The notes under the pieces are model-generated. The model did not search any database. It had not been told where the DNA came from and was given only the letters and a program-made list of their open reading frames with translations. From a virus, in IMG/VR virus record IMGVR_UViG_3300030520_001127, positions 1 to 42,727 of that record: DNA of 42,727 nt. One strand, given 5' to 3'. Of the stretch, positions 14,852 through 21,561 are shown one piece after another (position 1 is the stretch's first letter; every line of letters begins with the position of its first letter). Position numbers and translations under genes: made by a program.

Positions 14852-15894
14852 TCAAGCCCGCGTACTACAACGAGAACGATCCGTACCTCTGCCAGTGGCT
14901 GCGCAACCTGATCGACGCGGGGCTGATCCCACCCGGCGAGATCGACAGCCGCAGCATCATCGACGTGCAGTCGAACGATCTGATTGGATTTTCTCAGTGC
15001 CATTTCTTTGCAGGGATCGGAGGATTTGCGTATGCCGCTCGACTCGCCGGCTGGCCCGACGATAAGCCGCTCTGGACTGGCGGCTTCCCGTGCCAGCCGT
15101 TCTCGGTCGCTGGACGCCAGCGCGCAGCGCAAGATGATCGTTACCTCTGGCCGCCACTGCATCGCCTTGTTGCATCGGGCCGACCGCCTTGGGTCTTGTG
15201 TGAAAATGTTACTGGCATCATCGGACTGGCACTCGACCGAGTGCTCGCTGATCTGGAGAGCGCGCGCTACGCCACACGGCCGCTTGTTGTTCCAGCTTGC
15301 GCCGTCGACGCGCCGCACCGCCGCGACCGCGTGTGGATCATCGCTCGCCACTTGGCTGACGCCGCTGACGCCGAACGGCGGGCGGACGCTGCCGGTGGGA
15401 ACGAGCCTGACCGGACGCACGCCGCAGGGATCGAAGGTGACGGTGGACCTGGCGCACCAAGCGAAAACGTTCTGGCCGACCGCGTTGGCGAACGACGCGG
15501 AGAAGCGTGGGCAGATCGCGCCGGAGCGGCGCAACGGGTTGCCGGGCGTCACGAGGGCCTGGAGCACGCCGCGCGCGAGCGACGGCGCGAAAGGCGGGCC
15601 GCACATGGCGTTCGGGGCGGGCGGCACGCCGCTACCCGCGCAAGCGGCGCAGCTCGCGTGGGCAACGCCGACGAGCCGCGACTACAAGGATGGGACGTCG
15701 CCGGGGACCGCGCCGGTGAACGCACACCTTGGGCGGCAAGTCGAACCGTCGCTGGACGCCGGGTCCCTGAATCCGGCATTTGTGTTCTGGCTGATGGGGT
15801 ACCCGCCCGCGTACCTAAGCTGCGCGCCGCCGGCAACGCGATCGTCCCGCAAGTCGCCGCGCGCATCCTCGGTGCCATGCTCGACGCCGGATGA
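14848..15894 (+). CDS. C5-cytosine DNA methyltransferase
   Basis: 348 residues from the ATG that overlaps the adenine methyltransferase stop. Motif I is FFAGIGGFAYA (about 53-63), the catalytic motif IV is GGFPCQPFSVAG with Cys82, and motif VI is ENV (119-121). DAPHRRDRVWIIA is motif VIII-like, and the C-terminal GNAIVPQVA (about 329-337) is motif X. The region between about 170 and 310 is a low-complexity, Ala/Arg/Gly-rich linker with repeated ADA and GERR phrases. I recognise that style from phage cytosine methyltransferases. Its likely role is protection of phage DNA. Almost all of its second half is also open in the +1 frame and codes for a different phage-like protein (next entry). Confidence 0.88.
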   Translation: MIKPAYYNENDPYLCQWLRNLIDAGLIPPGEIDSRSIIDVQSNDLIGFSQCHFFAGIGGFAYAARLAGWPDDKPLWTGGFPCQPFSVAGRQRAAQDDRYLWPPLHRLVASGRPPWVLCENVTGIIGLALDRVLADLESARYATRPLVVPACAVDAPHRRDRVWIIARHLADAADAERRADAAGGNEPDRTHAAGIEGDGGPGAPSENVLADRVGERRGEAWADRAGAAQRVAGRHEGLEHAARERRRERRAAHGVRGGRHAATRASGAARVGNADEPRLQGWDVAGDRAGERTPWAASRTVAGRRVPESGICVLADGVPARVPKLRAAGNAIVPQVAARILGAMLDAG

Positions 15895-15916
15895 TCCGGC
15901 GGCGGCGGGTGTTTGA
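15206..15916 (+). CDS. Overlapping +1-frame protein nested in the cytosine methyltransferase gene
   Basis: 236 residues if it starts at the ATG at 15206 (a GTG at 15200 is an alternative). It lies in the +1 frame over the 3' two thirds of the cytosine methyltransferase and ends 22 bp past it. It begins MLLASSDWHSTECSLIWRAR and continues with TPHGRLLFQLAPS, repeated W-TPL-P, WSTPRASDG and WATPTSRDYKDG phrases, a SLNPAFVFWLMGYPP motif and an Arg/Ser-rich end. These phrases are those of a known phage protein type that accompanies or replaces the C-terminus of phage cytosine methyltransferases. Both frames therefore look coding. It may be a separate protein or be reached by frameshifting from the methyltransferase. 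Confidence 0.6.
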   Translation: MLLASSDWHSTECSLIWRARATPHGRLLFQLAPSTRRTAATACGSSLATWLTPLTPNGGRTLPVGTSLTGRTPQGSKVTVDLAHQAKTFWPTALANDAEKRGQIAPERRNGLPGVTRAWSTPRASDGAKGGPHMAFGAGGTPLPAQAAQLAWATPTSRDYKDGTSPGTAPVNAHLGRQVEPSLDAGSLNPAFVFWLMGYPPAYLSCAPPATRSSRKSPRASSVPCSTPDDPAAAGV

Positions 15917-16246
15917 TTACGCCTCGTCGGCGAAGCCGACGTAGCGGGCATAGTCGCTGCCCGAGGGATCGATGTAGAGCGTGCGGCGACGCGGCGCGCT
16001 CACTTTGACCACCAGCCGGTAGCCGTTCTCGACACCGCCGCGCCCGGCCAGGAAATCCCAGGTCGAGAGAAAGTGCTCGACAAATCCATCGTACTGGGTA
16101 GCCGTGAATCGGCAGGTCGATTGCACTTTGATGGGCTGAGCCTCATCTTCGAGGTGGAGTTGATTGAGCGCGCTGTCCAGGTTGTAGGGCTTGCGGGCGA
16201 AGCACACTTTCAGGGCGGGGCGGGTTTTCGTCGTAGCGTTTTTCAT
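15917..16246 (-). CDS. Unknown small protein of the reverse cassette
   Basis: 109 residues from the ATG at 16246 (MKNATTKTRPALKVCFARKP). The frame stays open upstream to 16312, but that extension reads through the leader element, so the later start is preferred. Features: a YNLDSALNQLHLEDEAQPI segment, an aromatic region FVEHFLSTWDFLAGRGGVENGYRLVVKV, and a strand-like end RRRTLYIDPSGSDYARYVGF. No family is recognised. It converges on the methyltransferase block with no gap: its stop abuts the stop of the nested frame. Confidence 0.6.
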   Translation of the reverse strand: MKNATTKTRPALKVCFARKPYNLDSALNQLHLEDEAQPIKVQSTCRFTATQYDGFVEHFLSTWDFLAGRGGVENGYRLVVKVSAPRRRTLYIDPSGSDYARYVGFADEA

Positions 16247-16272
16247 GGCGATGGCCTTGCGGTTGGGGTGAC

Positions 16273-16344
16273 GCATGAACGCTTCGTTCGGCGCGGAAGC
16301 CAAGCGAAACATCGCGATGATTTGCAGATATTTCGCTTGACTGT
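16273..16344 (-). promoter_or_regulatory. Leader element copy 2, upstream of the 109-aa gene
   Basis: On the minus strand this runs from ACAGTCAAG through CATCGCGATG to a core TTTCGCTTGGCTTCCGCGCC then GAACGAAGCGTTCATGC (16309-16273). The core can form a hairpin with GCTTC/GAAGC arms and a 10-nt loop. It ends 26 nt before the ATG at 16246. The whole 72 nt aligns with copy 3 at 17271-17342; the core also aligns with copy 1 near DUF2924. Confidence 0.6.
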
Positions 16345-16362
16345 TTTCCGCTTTCGAGCGCG

Positions 16363-16932
16363 TCAGTCGATGCGGTAGATGCGCGTGCCGCCCTCCTCCT
16401 TGCTTGAGGTGACGATGAGGCCGCGCTTCTTGAAGGCACCGGCAAATGCGCCGCGTACGGTGTGGGCCTGCCAGTCCGTAAGCTTCTGCACCTCAGCGAT
16501 GGTCGCGCCCTGGGGCCGCTTGAGCAGTGCGATCACCTGCGCCTGCTTGCTGTTCTCGCGGATGCGCTTGGTCGGCGCGGCGTCAGCGGCTCCCGTCGGC
16601 GCGGCCTTGCCCTTGCCGGCGGCCTTCGCCGGGGCGACCTTGCCCTTGCCGGCAGCCTTGGCCGGGGTGACCTTGCCCTTGCCGGCGGGCGCGGCCGTGG
16701 GCGCGTCGTGGCCGAGCGCGGCGTAGCCCTTCGGGGTGAGGACGTGGCCGTCGCCGCGTGCGCGGATCACGCCGGCCTTGACCAGCGTTTGCAGCACCTT
16801 GGTGCGGGCGCCGCCGCGTAGGCTGGCCGGGAAGGTAACAAGGCGACCGTCCGTGGAAAGCGCGGCGGTCAGCAAGCTGCGCTGGTTGTCGGTCAGCGTG
16901 GCGATTGCGGCGGCGGTGTTGTTCTTCTTCAT
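16363..16932 (-). CDS. DUF3489-family protein
   Basis: 189 residues. Two small winged-helix-like parts flank a linker. The first (about 8-70: TLTDNQRSLLTAALS, LRGGARTKVLQTLVKAGVI, LTPKGYAAL) looks like a HTH. The second (about 120-189: KQAQVIALLKRPQGATIAEV, DWQAHTVRGAFAGAFKKRG, EGGTRIYRID) is the DUF3489 signature. The linker consists of three copies of an 11-residue Gly-Lys/Pro-Ala-Lys-Ala unit, basic and probably DNA-contacting. From memory, DUF3489 genes are often found near DUF2924 and recombinase genes, which in this window lie 14 kb away. The function is unknown; a DNA-binding regulator is the natural guess. Confidence 0.8.
   Translation of the reverse strand: MKKNNTAAAIATLTDNQRSLLTAALSTDGRLVTFPASLRGGARTKVLQTLVKAGVIRARGDGHVLTPKGYAALGHDAPTAAPAGKGKVTPAKAAGKGKVAPAKAAGKGKAAPTGAADAAPTKRIRENSKQAQVIALLKRPQGATIAEVQKLTDWQAHTVRGAFAGAFKKRGLIVTSSKEEGGTRIYRID
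16605..16688. repeat. 33-bp tandem repeat inside the DUF3489 gene
   Basis: CCTTGCCCTTGCCGGC recurs at 16605, 16638 and 16671, giving two full 33-bp units and a partial third. They encode the repeated GKGKVAPAKAA-type linker. Unit number may vary between strains by slippage without breaking the frame. Confidence 0.75.
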
Positions 16933-16981
16933 GGTGATTCCTTAAGTGTTGGAGTCGCGCCCGCGAGGGGCGCGTGGTGGA

Positions 16982-17227
16982 TTAGCGGGTTTCGTTGAGG
17001 ATGTGCTGGATGGCTTGCGGGGCATCGATCTCGCCATCGGCCAGCGCTTGCAAGGTGACCGGGTCCAGTGCGCGGATAAATTGCGTTGCGCGGGTTTCAA
17101 CCTCCTGCTTCGCCAGCGCGGCCCAGCTTGTGATTTGCAGTAAACGTTCGAGTTGTTCGCGCCGCTGGTAGCGCGCGATGCCGCGCAGGTAGTCTTTGAA
17201 ATAGCCGGTGGAAGTGTTCTCAGGCAT
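16982..17227 (-). CDS. Unknown 81-aa protein of the reverse cassette
   Basis: 81 residues starting MPENTSTGYFKDYLRGIARY. It is almost wholly helical (QRREQLERLLQITSWAALAKQEVETRATQFIRAL), ending with a PVTLQALADGEIDAPQAIQHIL segment. No family is recognised. It is the first gene of the three-gene minus-strand cassette, followed after 49 bp by the DUF3489 gene. The leader element copy 3 ends 43 nt before its ATG. The frame is open upstream, but residues there read through the leader, so the ATG at 17227 is preferred. Confidence 0.65.
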   Translation of the reverse strand: MPENTSTGYFKDYLRGIARYQRREQLERLLQITSWAALAKQEVETRATQFIRALDPVTLQALADGEIDAPQAIQHILNETR

Positions 17228-17270
17228 GGTGCTTTCTCTTAGGTGGTAGCGCCGCGTCGTTGCGGCGACG

Positions 17271-17342
17271 GCATGAACGCTTCGTCCCGCGCAGAAGCCA
17301 AGCGAAAGATCGCGATGGTCTGCAAATAAATACCTTGACTGT
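17271..17342 (-). promoter_or_regulatory. Leader element copy 3, upstream of the 81-aa gene
   Basis: On the minus strand: ACAGTCAAG, a variable AT-rich 9 nt, TGCA, CATCGCGAT, then the core TTTCGCTTGGCTTCTGCGCG followed by GGACGAAGCGTTCATGC. The GCTTC/GAAGC hairpin arms of copy 2 are kept, while the 10-nt loop differs at several bases. It sits between the reverse cassette and the terminase operon, so it may also carry the promoter for one or both. Confidence 0.6.
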
Positions 17343-17380
17343 GGGCGCGTGCAGAGTGATGCGGTCGATCGTGCCGAGGA

Positions 17381-17899
17381 ATGCAACGCGTGGGACTCTC
17401 GATACGCGCCTACGCGCGCCAGCGCGGCGTGTCCGATGCCGCCGTGCGCAAAGCGATCCAGTCCGGTCGCATCACCGCTGAAGCCGATGGCACGATCGAT
17501 CCCGCGCGCGCGGATCGTGACTGGCAGCAGCACACGCAGGCGCATCTACGTCGACGCGGTGAAGGTCCGACGTTCGATACCGGTGCGCGCGAAGCAACCG
17601 GCAGCGGCGGTGCCACGTTGGTGCAGGCACGCACCGCCAATGAAGTCCTCAAGGCTCAGCACCACAAGCTGAAGCTGGCGAAGCTCAAGGGCGAGCTGAT
17701 TGATCGCGCGGCGGCGCTTGCGCATGTGTTTGCGCTCGCGCGCAGCGAACGCGACGCGTGGCTGAACTGGCCCACGCGGATCGCCGCGGTGCTCGCCGCC
17801 GAGCTGGGTGTGGACGCGCACACGATGCATGTCGTGCTTGAGCGCGAGGTGCGCGCGCATTTGGATGAACTCGGCGACATGAAGGCGAGGGTCGACTAG
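17381..17899 (+). CDS. Terminase small subunit (Nu1-like)
   Basis: 172 residues. The N-terminus (SIRAYARQRGVSDAAVRKAI, about 7-26) is a winged-helix DNA-binding motif typical of Nu1-type small terminases, with a wing around AEADGTIDP. The C-terminal half is helical (TANEVLKAQHHKLKLAKLKGELIDRAAALAHVFALARSERDAWLNWPTRIAAVLAAELG), the assembly and large-subunit contact region in this family. It recognises the packaging site and recruits the large subunit encoded 12 bp downstream. The start at 17381 leaves the HTH intact. Confidence 0.85.
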   Translation: MQRVGLSIRAYARQRGVSDAAVRKAIQSGRITAEADGTIDPARADRDWQQHTQAHLRRRGEGPTFDTGAREATGSGGATLVQARTANEVLKAQHHKLKLAKLKGELIDRAAALAHVFALARSERDAWLNWPTRIAAVLAAELGVDAHTMHVVLEREVRAHLDELGDMKARVD

Positions 17900-17910
17900 A
17901 TCGAGAGGGT

Positions 17911-19833
17911 ATGAGCGACGGCCTGCACGACATTGAGCAGGCGTGGCGCGACGGCCTGACACCCGACCCGTTGCTTTCGGTCTCCGCGTGGGCGGACCTG
18001 CACCGCATGCTGTCGCCGATCTCGTCAGCGGAACCGGGACGCTGGCGCACGTCGCGCACCCCGTACCTGCGCGAGATCATGGATTGTCTCTCGCCAACCT
18101 CGCCGATCGAGCGCACGGTGTTCATGAAGGGTGCGCAGATCGGCGGCACCGAAGCGGGCAACTGTTTCATCGGCTACGTCATCCATCACGCGCCGGGGCC
18201 GATGATGGCGGTCGCGCCGACGGTGGAGATGGCGAAGCGCAACTCGAAGCAGCGCATCGATCCGCTGATCGAAGAATCGCCGGTCTTGCGGGAGCTCATT
18301 GCCCCTTCTCGTTCGCGCGATGCCGGCAACACGATTCTCGCCAAGGAGTTTCGCGGCGGCGTCCTGGTGATGACCGGCGCGAACAGCGCGGTGGGCTTGC
18401 GCTCAATGCCCGTGCGCTATCTGTTCCTCGATGAGGTCGATGGCTATCCGCGCGACGTCGATGGGGAGGGCGATGCGGTGGCGCTGGCCGAGGCGCGCAC
18501 GCGCACCTTTTCGCGCCGGAAGATCTTCCTGGTGTCGACGCCGACGATTGCCGGCGCCAGCACGATCGAGCGCGAATACCTCAGCAGCGACCAGCGACGT
18601 TACTTCATGCCGTGTCCGCATTGCGGTCACATGCAATGGCTGCTGTTCGAACAACTGCGCTGGACGTGGGGCGAGCCCGCGACAGCGCGCTACATCTGCA
18701 CCGGCTGCGGCGAACCGATCGCCGAATACCACAAGCAAGCGATGCTGGCGGCGGGCCAGTGGCGCGCGACCGCACCGGAAAACGCAGGGAAGACGGCGGG
18801 CTTCCATCTGTCGTCGCTGTATTCGCCGATCGGCTGGCGAAGCTGGGCCGACATCGCAGCAGCGTGGGAAGCGGCCCAAGGGTCGGCCAGCGCGCTGAAG
18901 GCGTTCAAGAACACGGAGCTGGGCGAAACCTGGGAAGAGGAAGGCGAGACGCCGGACTACGAGCGCCTGCTGGAGCGGCGGGAGGATTATCGCATCGGCA
19001 CCGTCCCAGCCGGCGGGCTGTTACTGGTGGCCGGCTGCGACGTACAGAAAGATCGTCTCGAAGTGTCGGTGTGGGCGTTCGGTCGCGAGCGGCAAGCGTG
19101 GCTGGTCGAGCACCGCGTGTTAATGGGCGACACGGCGCGCAACGAAGTGTGGCGACAGCTAAACGGATTGCGCACCGAAACCTGGACGCATGCCTCCGGC
19201 GCGGTCATGCCGCTGGTACGGCTGGGCCTAGATACCGGTTACGCCACACAGGAAGCGTATGCATTCGTGCGGCGCAGCCATGACCCGCGCGTGCTGGCGA
19301 TGAAAGGTGTCGCACGCGGTGCCGCCTTGATTGGTACGCCGACCGCCGTCGACGTCACCATCAACGGCAAAAAACTCCATCGTGGCGTGAAGCTCTTCAG
19401 TGTGGTCGGACCCATCGCCAAGCTGGAGTTGTACAACGCGCTGCGCCTCGGCATCGAGCGCGATGAAACGGATCAACCGATCTATCCGGCCGGCTACATC
19501 CACTTGCCGAAGATCGATGCCGAGTACGTGCAGCAGCTCACCGCTGAGCAGCTCGTCACGCGCCGCGACCGTCACGGCTTTCCGGTGCGCGCGTGGGAAA
19601 AGCGGCGCGACCGGAATGATGCCCTCGACGCGTACGTGTACGCGCGTGCGGCGGCGGCCCAGGCCGGACTGGATCGTTATGAGGAGCGCCACTGGCGCGA
19701 GCTGGAACGGTCGCTCGGCATCGCCGCCGAACCGGTCGTCGCAACACCCGTTTCACCCGCGCTGCCCCCCGCGCCGGCCCGCTCGCCCGAGCGGCAGGCC
19801 CGCCGTGTCGTGCGCAGCCCCTGGATGCGCTGA
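17911..19833 (+). CDS. Terminase large subunit (lambda gpA family)
   Basis: 640 residues, usual for the family. The ATPase part has the GpA-type Walker A-like KGAQIGGTEAG (73-83) and Walker B YLFLDEVDGYP (170-180). A zinc-ribbon follows, with CPHC near 234 and CTGC near 264. The nuclease half starts around residue 370 (GCDVQKDRLEVSVWAFG), with further acidic residues in LGLDTGYATQEAY (about 435) and DRNDALDAYVYA (about 567). It cuts concatemers at cos and pumps DNA into the prohead. The C-terminal 30 residues are Pro/Ala/Arg-rich. First large gene of the late operon. Confidence 0.93.
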   Translation: MSDGLHDIEQAWRDGLTPDPLLSVSAWADLHRMLSPISSAEPGRWRTSRTPYLREIMDCLSPTSPIERTVFMKGAQIGGTEAGNCFIGYVIHHAPGPMMAVAPTVEMAKRNSKQRIDPLIEESPVLRELIAPSRSRDAGNTILAKEFRGGVLVMTGANSAVGLRSMPVRYLFLDEVDGYPRDVDGEGDAVALAEARTRTFSRRKIFLVSTPTIAGASTIEREYLSSDQRRYFMPCPHCGHMQWLLFEQLRWTWGEPATARYICTGCGEPIAEYHKQAMLAAGQWRATAPENAGKTAGFHLSSLYSPIGWRSWADIAAAWEAAQGSASALKAFKNTELGETWEEEGETPDYERLLERREDYRIGTVPAGGLLLVAGCDVQKDRLEVSVWAFGRERQAWLVEHRVLMGDTARNEVWRQLNGLRTETWTHASGAVMPLVRLGLDTGYATQEAYAFVRRSHDPRVLAMKGVARGAALIGTPTAVDVTINGKKLHRGVKLFSVVGPIAKLELYNALRLGIERDETDQPIYPAGYIHLPKIDAEYVQQLTAEQLVTRRDRHGFPVRAWEKRRDRNDALDAYVYARAAAAQAGLDRYEERHWRELERSLGIAAEPVVATPVSPALPPAPARSPERQARRVVRSPWMR

Positions 19834-19872
19834 CGCGCTCCGATCGATACACATTATATATAGGCACGCTGG

Positions 19873-20088
19873 ATGTCCGATTCGCCGTACACCACCGAAC
19901 AGCGCGATGCGCTGCGCGCCGCCCTGGCGCGTGGCGAGCACCGCGTAAGCTTCGGCGACCGCAGCATCCAGTACCGCTCAGTCGCGGAATTGCAGGCCGC
20001 GCTGCGCGAGGTCGAGGCCGCGCTCAACGATGCCGCCGGCACGCCGCGCCCGCGTCACGTCCGCCTCGATACCCGCAAGGGCTTCTAG
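19873..20088 (+). CDS. gpW-like head-tail joining protein
   Basis: 71 residues starting MSDSPYTTEQRDALRAALAR. The arrangement helix, short hairpin (GEHRVSFGDRSIQYRSV), helix (AELQAALREVEAALN), basic tail is the gpW fold. In lambda gpW plugs the portal after packaging and gives the site for the tail adaptor. It lies between the terminase and portal genes exactly as in lambda. The portal GTG starts immediately after its stop codon. Confidence 0.85.
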   Translation: MSDSPYTTEQRDALRAALARGEHRVSFGDRSIQYRSVAELQAALREVEAALNDAAGTPRPRHVRLDTRKGF

Positions 20089-21561
20089 GTGGCTTGGTTT
20101 GCACGGATGCGCGCGGCGCTCTGGGGCCGCAGCACGCCCACACACGAAGTCTCGGGCTTTGGCCGCCGCGCACTGGCGTGGCGACCGGGCAGCCCCGGCG
20201 CGGTCTCCGCGCTGGCGGAAACCGGCGAGGCATTGCGGACGCGCTCGCGCGACCTCGTGCGTCGGAACGCCTGGGCCAACGCCGCGATTGAAGCGTACGT
20301 GGCCAACGCGGTCGGCACCGGTATCAAGCCGCAGTCGCAGATCGCGGACGAAGCCACCCGAGCCAAGGTGCACGCGCTGTGGCGCGACTGGACCGATGAG
20401 GCCGATGCGGCGGGGTTGACTGATTTCTACGGCCTGCAGGCGCTGGCGTGCCGCGCGCTGTTGGAAGGCGGCGAGTGCCTGGCGCGGCTTCGTCCACGCG
20501 AAGCGAAGGATGGCTTGTCCGTGCCGCTACAGATCCAGTTGCTCGAACCCGAGCACCTACCGATCTCGCTCAACCGGGAAGCGCCGAACGGCAACGTCAT
20601 CCGTGCCGGCATCGAGTTCGACGGTTTAGGAAGGCGCGTCGCCTATCACCTCTATCCCTCGCACCCGGAAGATGGCGTGTTCGCGCCGATGAGCCGGCAG
20701 GGCGGGCTGGACACCGTGCGTATTCCGGCGGCGCAGGTCCTGCATGTGTTCCGGCCACTGCGGCCGGGGCAGATTCGCGGCGAGCCGTGGCTGGCGCGAG
20801 CCCTGGTCAAGCTCAACGAGCTGGATCAATACGACGACGCGGAACTGGTGCGCAAGAAAACGGCGGCGATGTTCGCCGGCTTCGTGACGCGGAGCAGTCC
20901 CGACGATCCACTGCCCGGCGAGGTCACCACGGAACCGGGTGTCGCGCTCGGCGGCCTAGAGCCCGGCACGATGCAGATGCTGGAGCCGGGCGAGGACATC
21001 AAGTTCTCGGAGCCCGCCGATGTGGGTTCCACCTACGATTCATTCTTGCGCACGCAGTTTCGCGCCATTGCGGCAGCGATCGGTGTGACGTATGAGCAGC
21101 TCACCGGCGACCTGACTGGGGTCAACTACTCGTCCATCCGCGCCGGTCTGCTCGAGTTTCGCCGCCGGTGCGAAATGGTGCAGCACGCGGTGCTGGCCTT
21201 CCAGCTCTGTCGGCCGATCTGGACGGCCTGGATGGATGCCGCCGTCATGTCGGGCGCGCTCGAGCTGCCGGGCTATCGCAAATCGTCACGTGCCTTCCGT
21301 GCGTGCAAATGGGTCCCACAGGGCTGGAGCTGGGTCGACCCGGAAAAAGAATTCACCGCGATCAAGCTCGCGATCCGCAGCGGCTTGATCTCGCGCGCCG
21401 AGGCGGTCTCCAGTTTCGGCTATGACGTCGAAACCATGGATCGCGAAATCGCCGCCGACAACGCCCGCGCCGATGACCTCGGTTTGATCCTCGACAGCGA
21501 TCCACGTCAGACCGCCGGCAACGGCGCAGCCCGCACCGTCGCTTCGCCTCAAGGCTTTTAA
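20089..21561 (+). CDS. Portal protein (lambda gpB family)
   Basis: 490 residues from a GTG directly after the gpW stop; no better ATG lies near. Family phrases include RDLVRRNAWANAAIEAYVANAVGTGIKPQ (about 60-90), LLEPEHLP, EFDGLGRRVAYHLY, IPAAQVLHVFRPLRPGQIRG, and the C-terminal GVNYSSIRAGLLEFRR. It forms the dodecameric ring through which DNA enters and leaves and on which the head assembles. Its length agrees with lambda gpB-type portals. The order gpW, portal, protease, decoration, capsid is fully conserved. Confidence 0.92.
   Translation: MAWFARMRAALWGRSTPTHEVSGFGRRALAWRPGSPGAVSALAETGEALRTRSRDLVRRNAWANAAIEAYVANAVGTGIKPQSQIADEATRAKVHALWRDWTDEADAAGLTDFYGLQALACRALLEGGECLARLRPREAKDGLSVPLQIQLLEPEHLPISLNREAPNGNVIRAGIEFDGLGRRVAYHLYPSHPEDGVFAPMSRQGGLDTVRIPAAQVLHVFRPLRPGQIRGEPWLARALVKLNELDQYDDAELVRKKTAAMFAGFVTRSSPDDPLPGEVTTEPGVALGGLEPGTMQMLEPGEDIKFSEPADVGSTYDSFLRTQFRAIAAAIGVTYEQLTGDLTGVNYSSIRAGLLEFRRRCEMVQHAVLAFQLCRPIWTAWMDAAVMSGALELPGYRKSSRAFRACKWVPQGWSWVDPEKEFTAIKLAIRSGLISRAEAVSSFGYDVETMDREIAADNARADDLGLILDSDPRQTAGNGAARTVASPQGF

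Noticed and set aside
15917-16312. Longer start for the 109-aa gene at 16312
   Set aside because: The extra 22 residues read through the leader element shared with two other genes; the ATG at 16246 lies just downstream of it in the same layout as the other copies.
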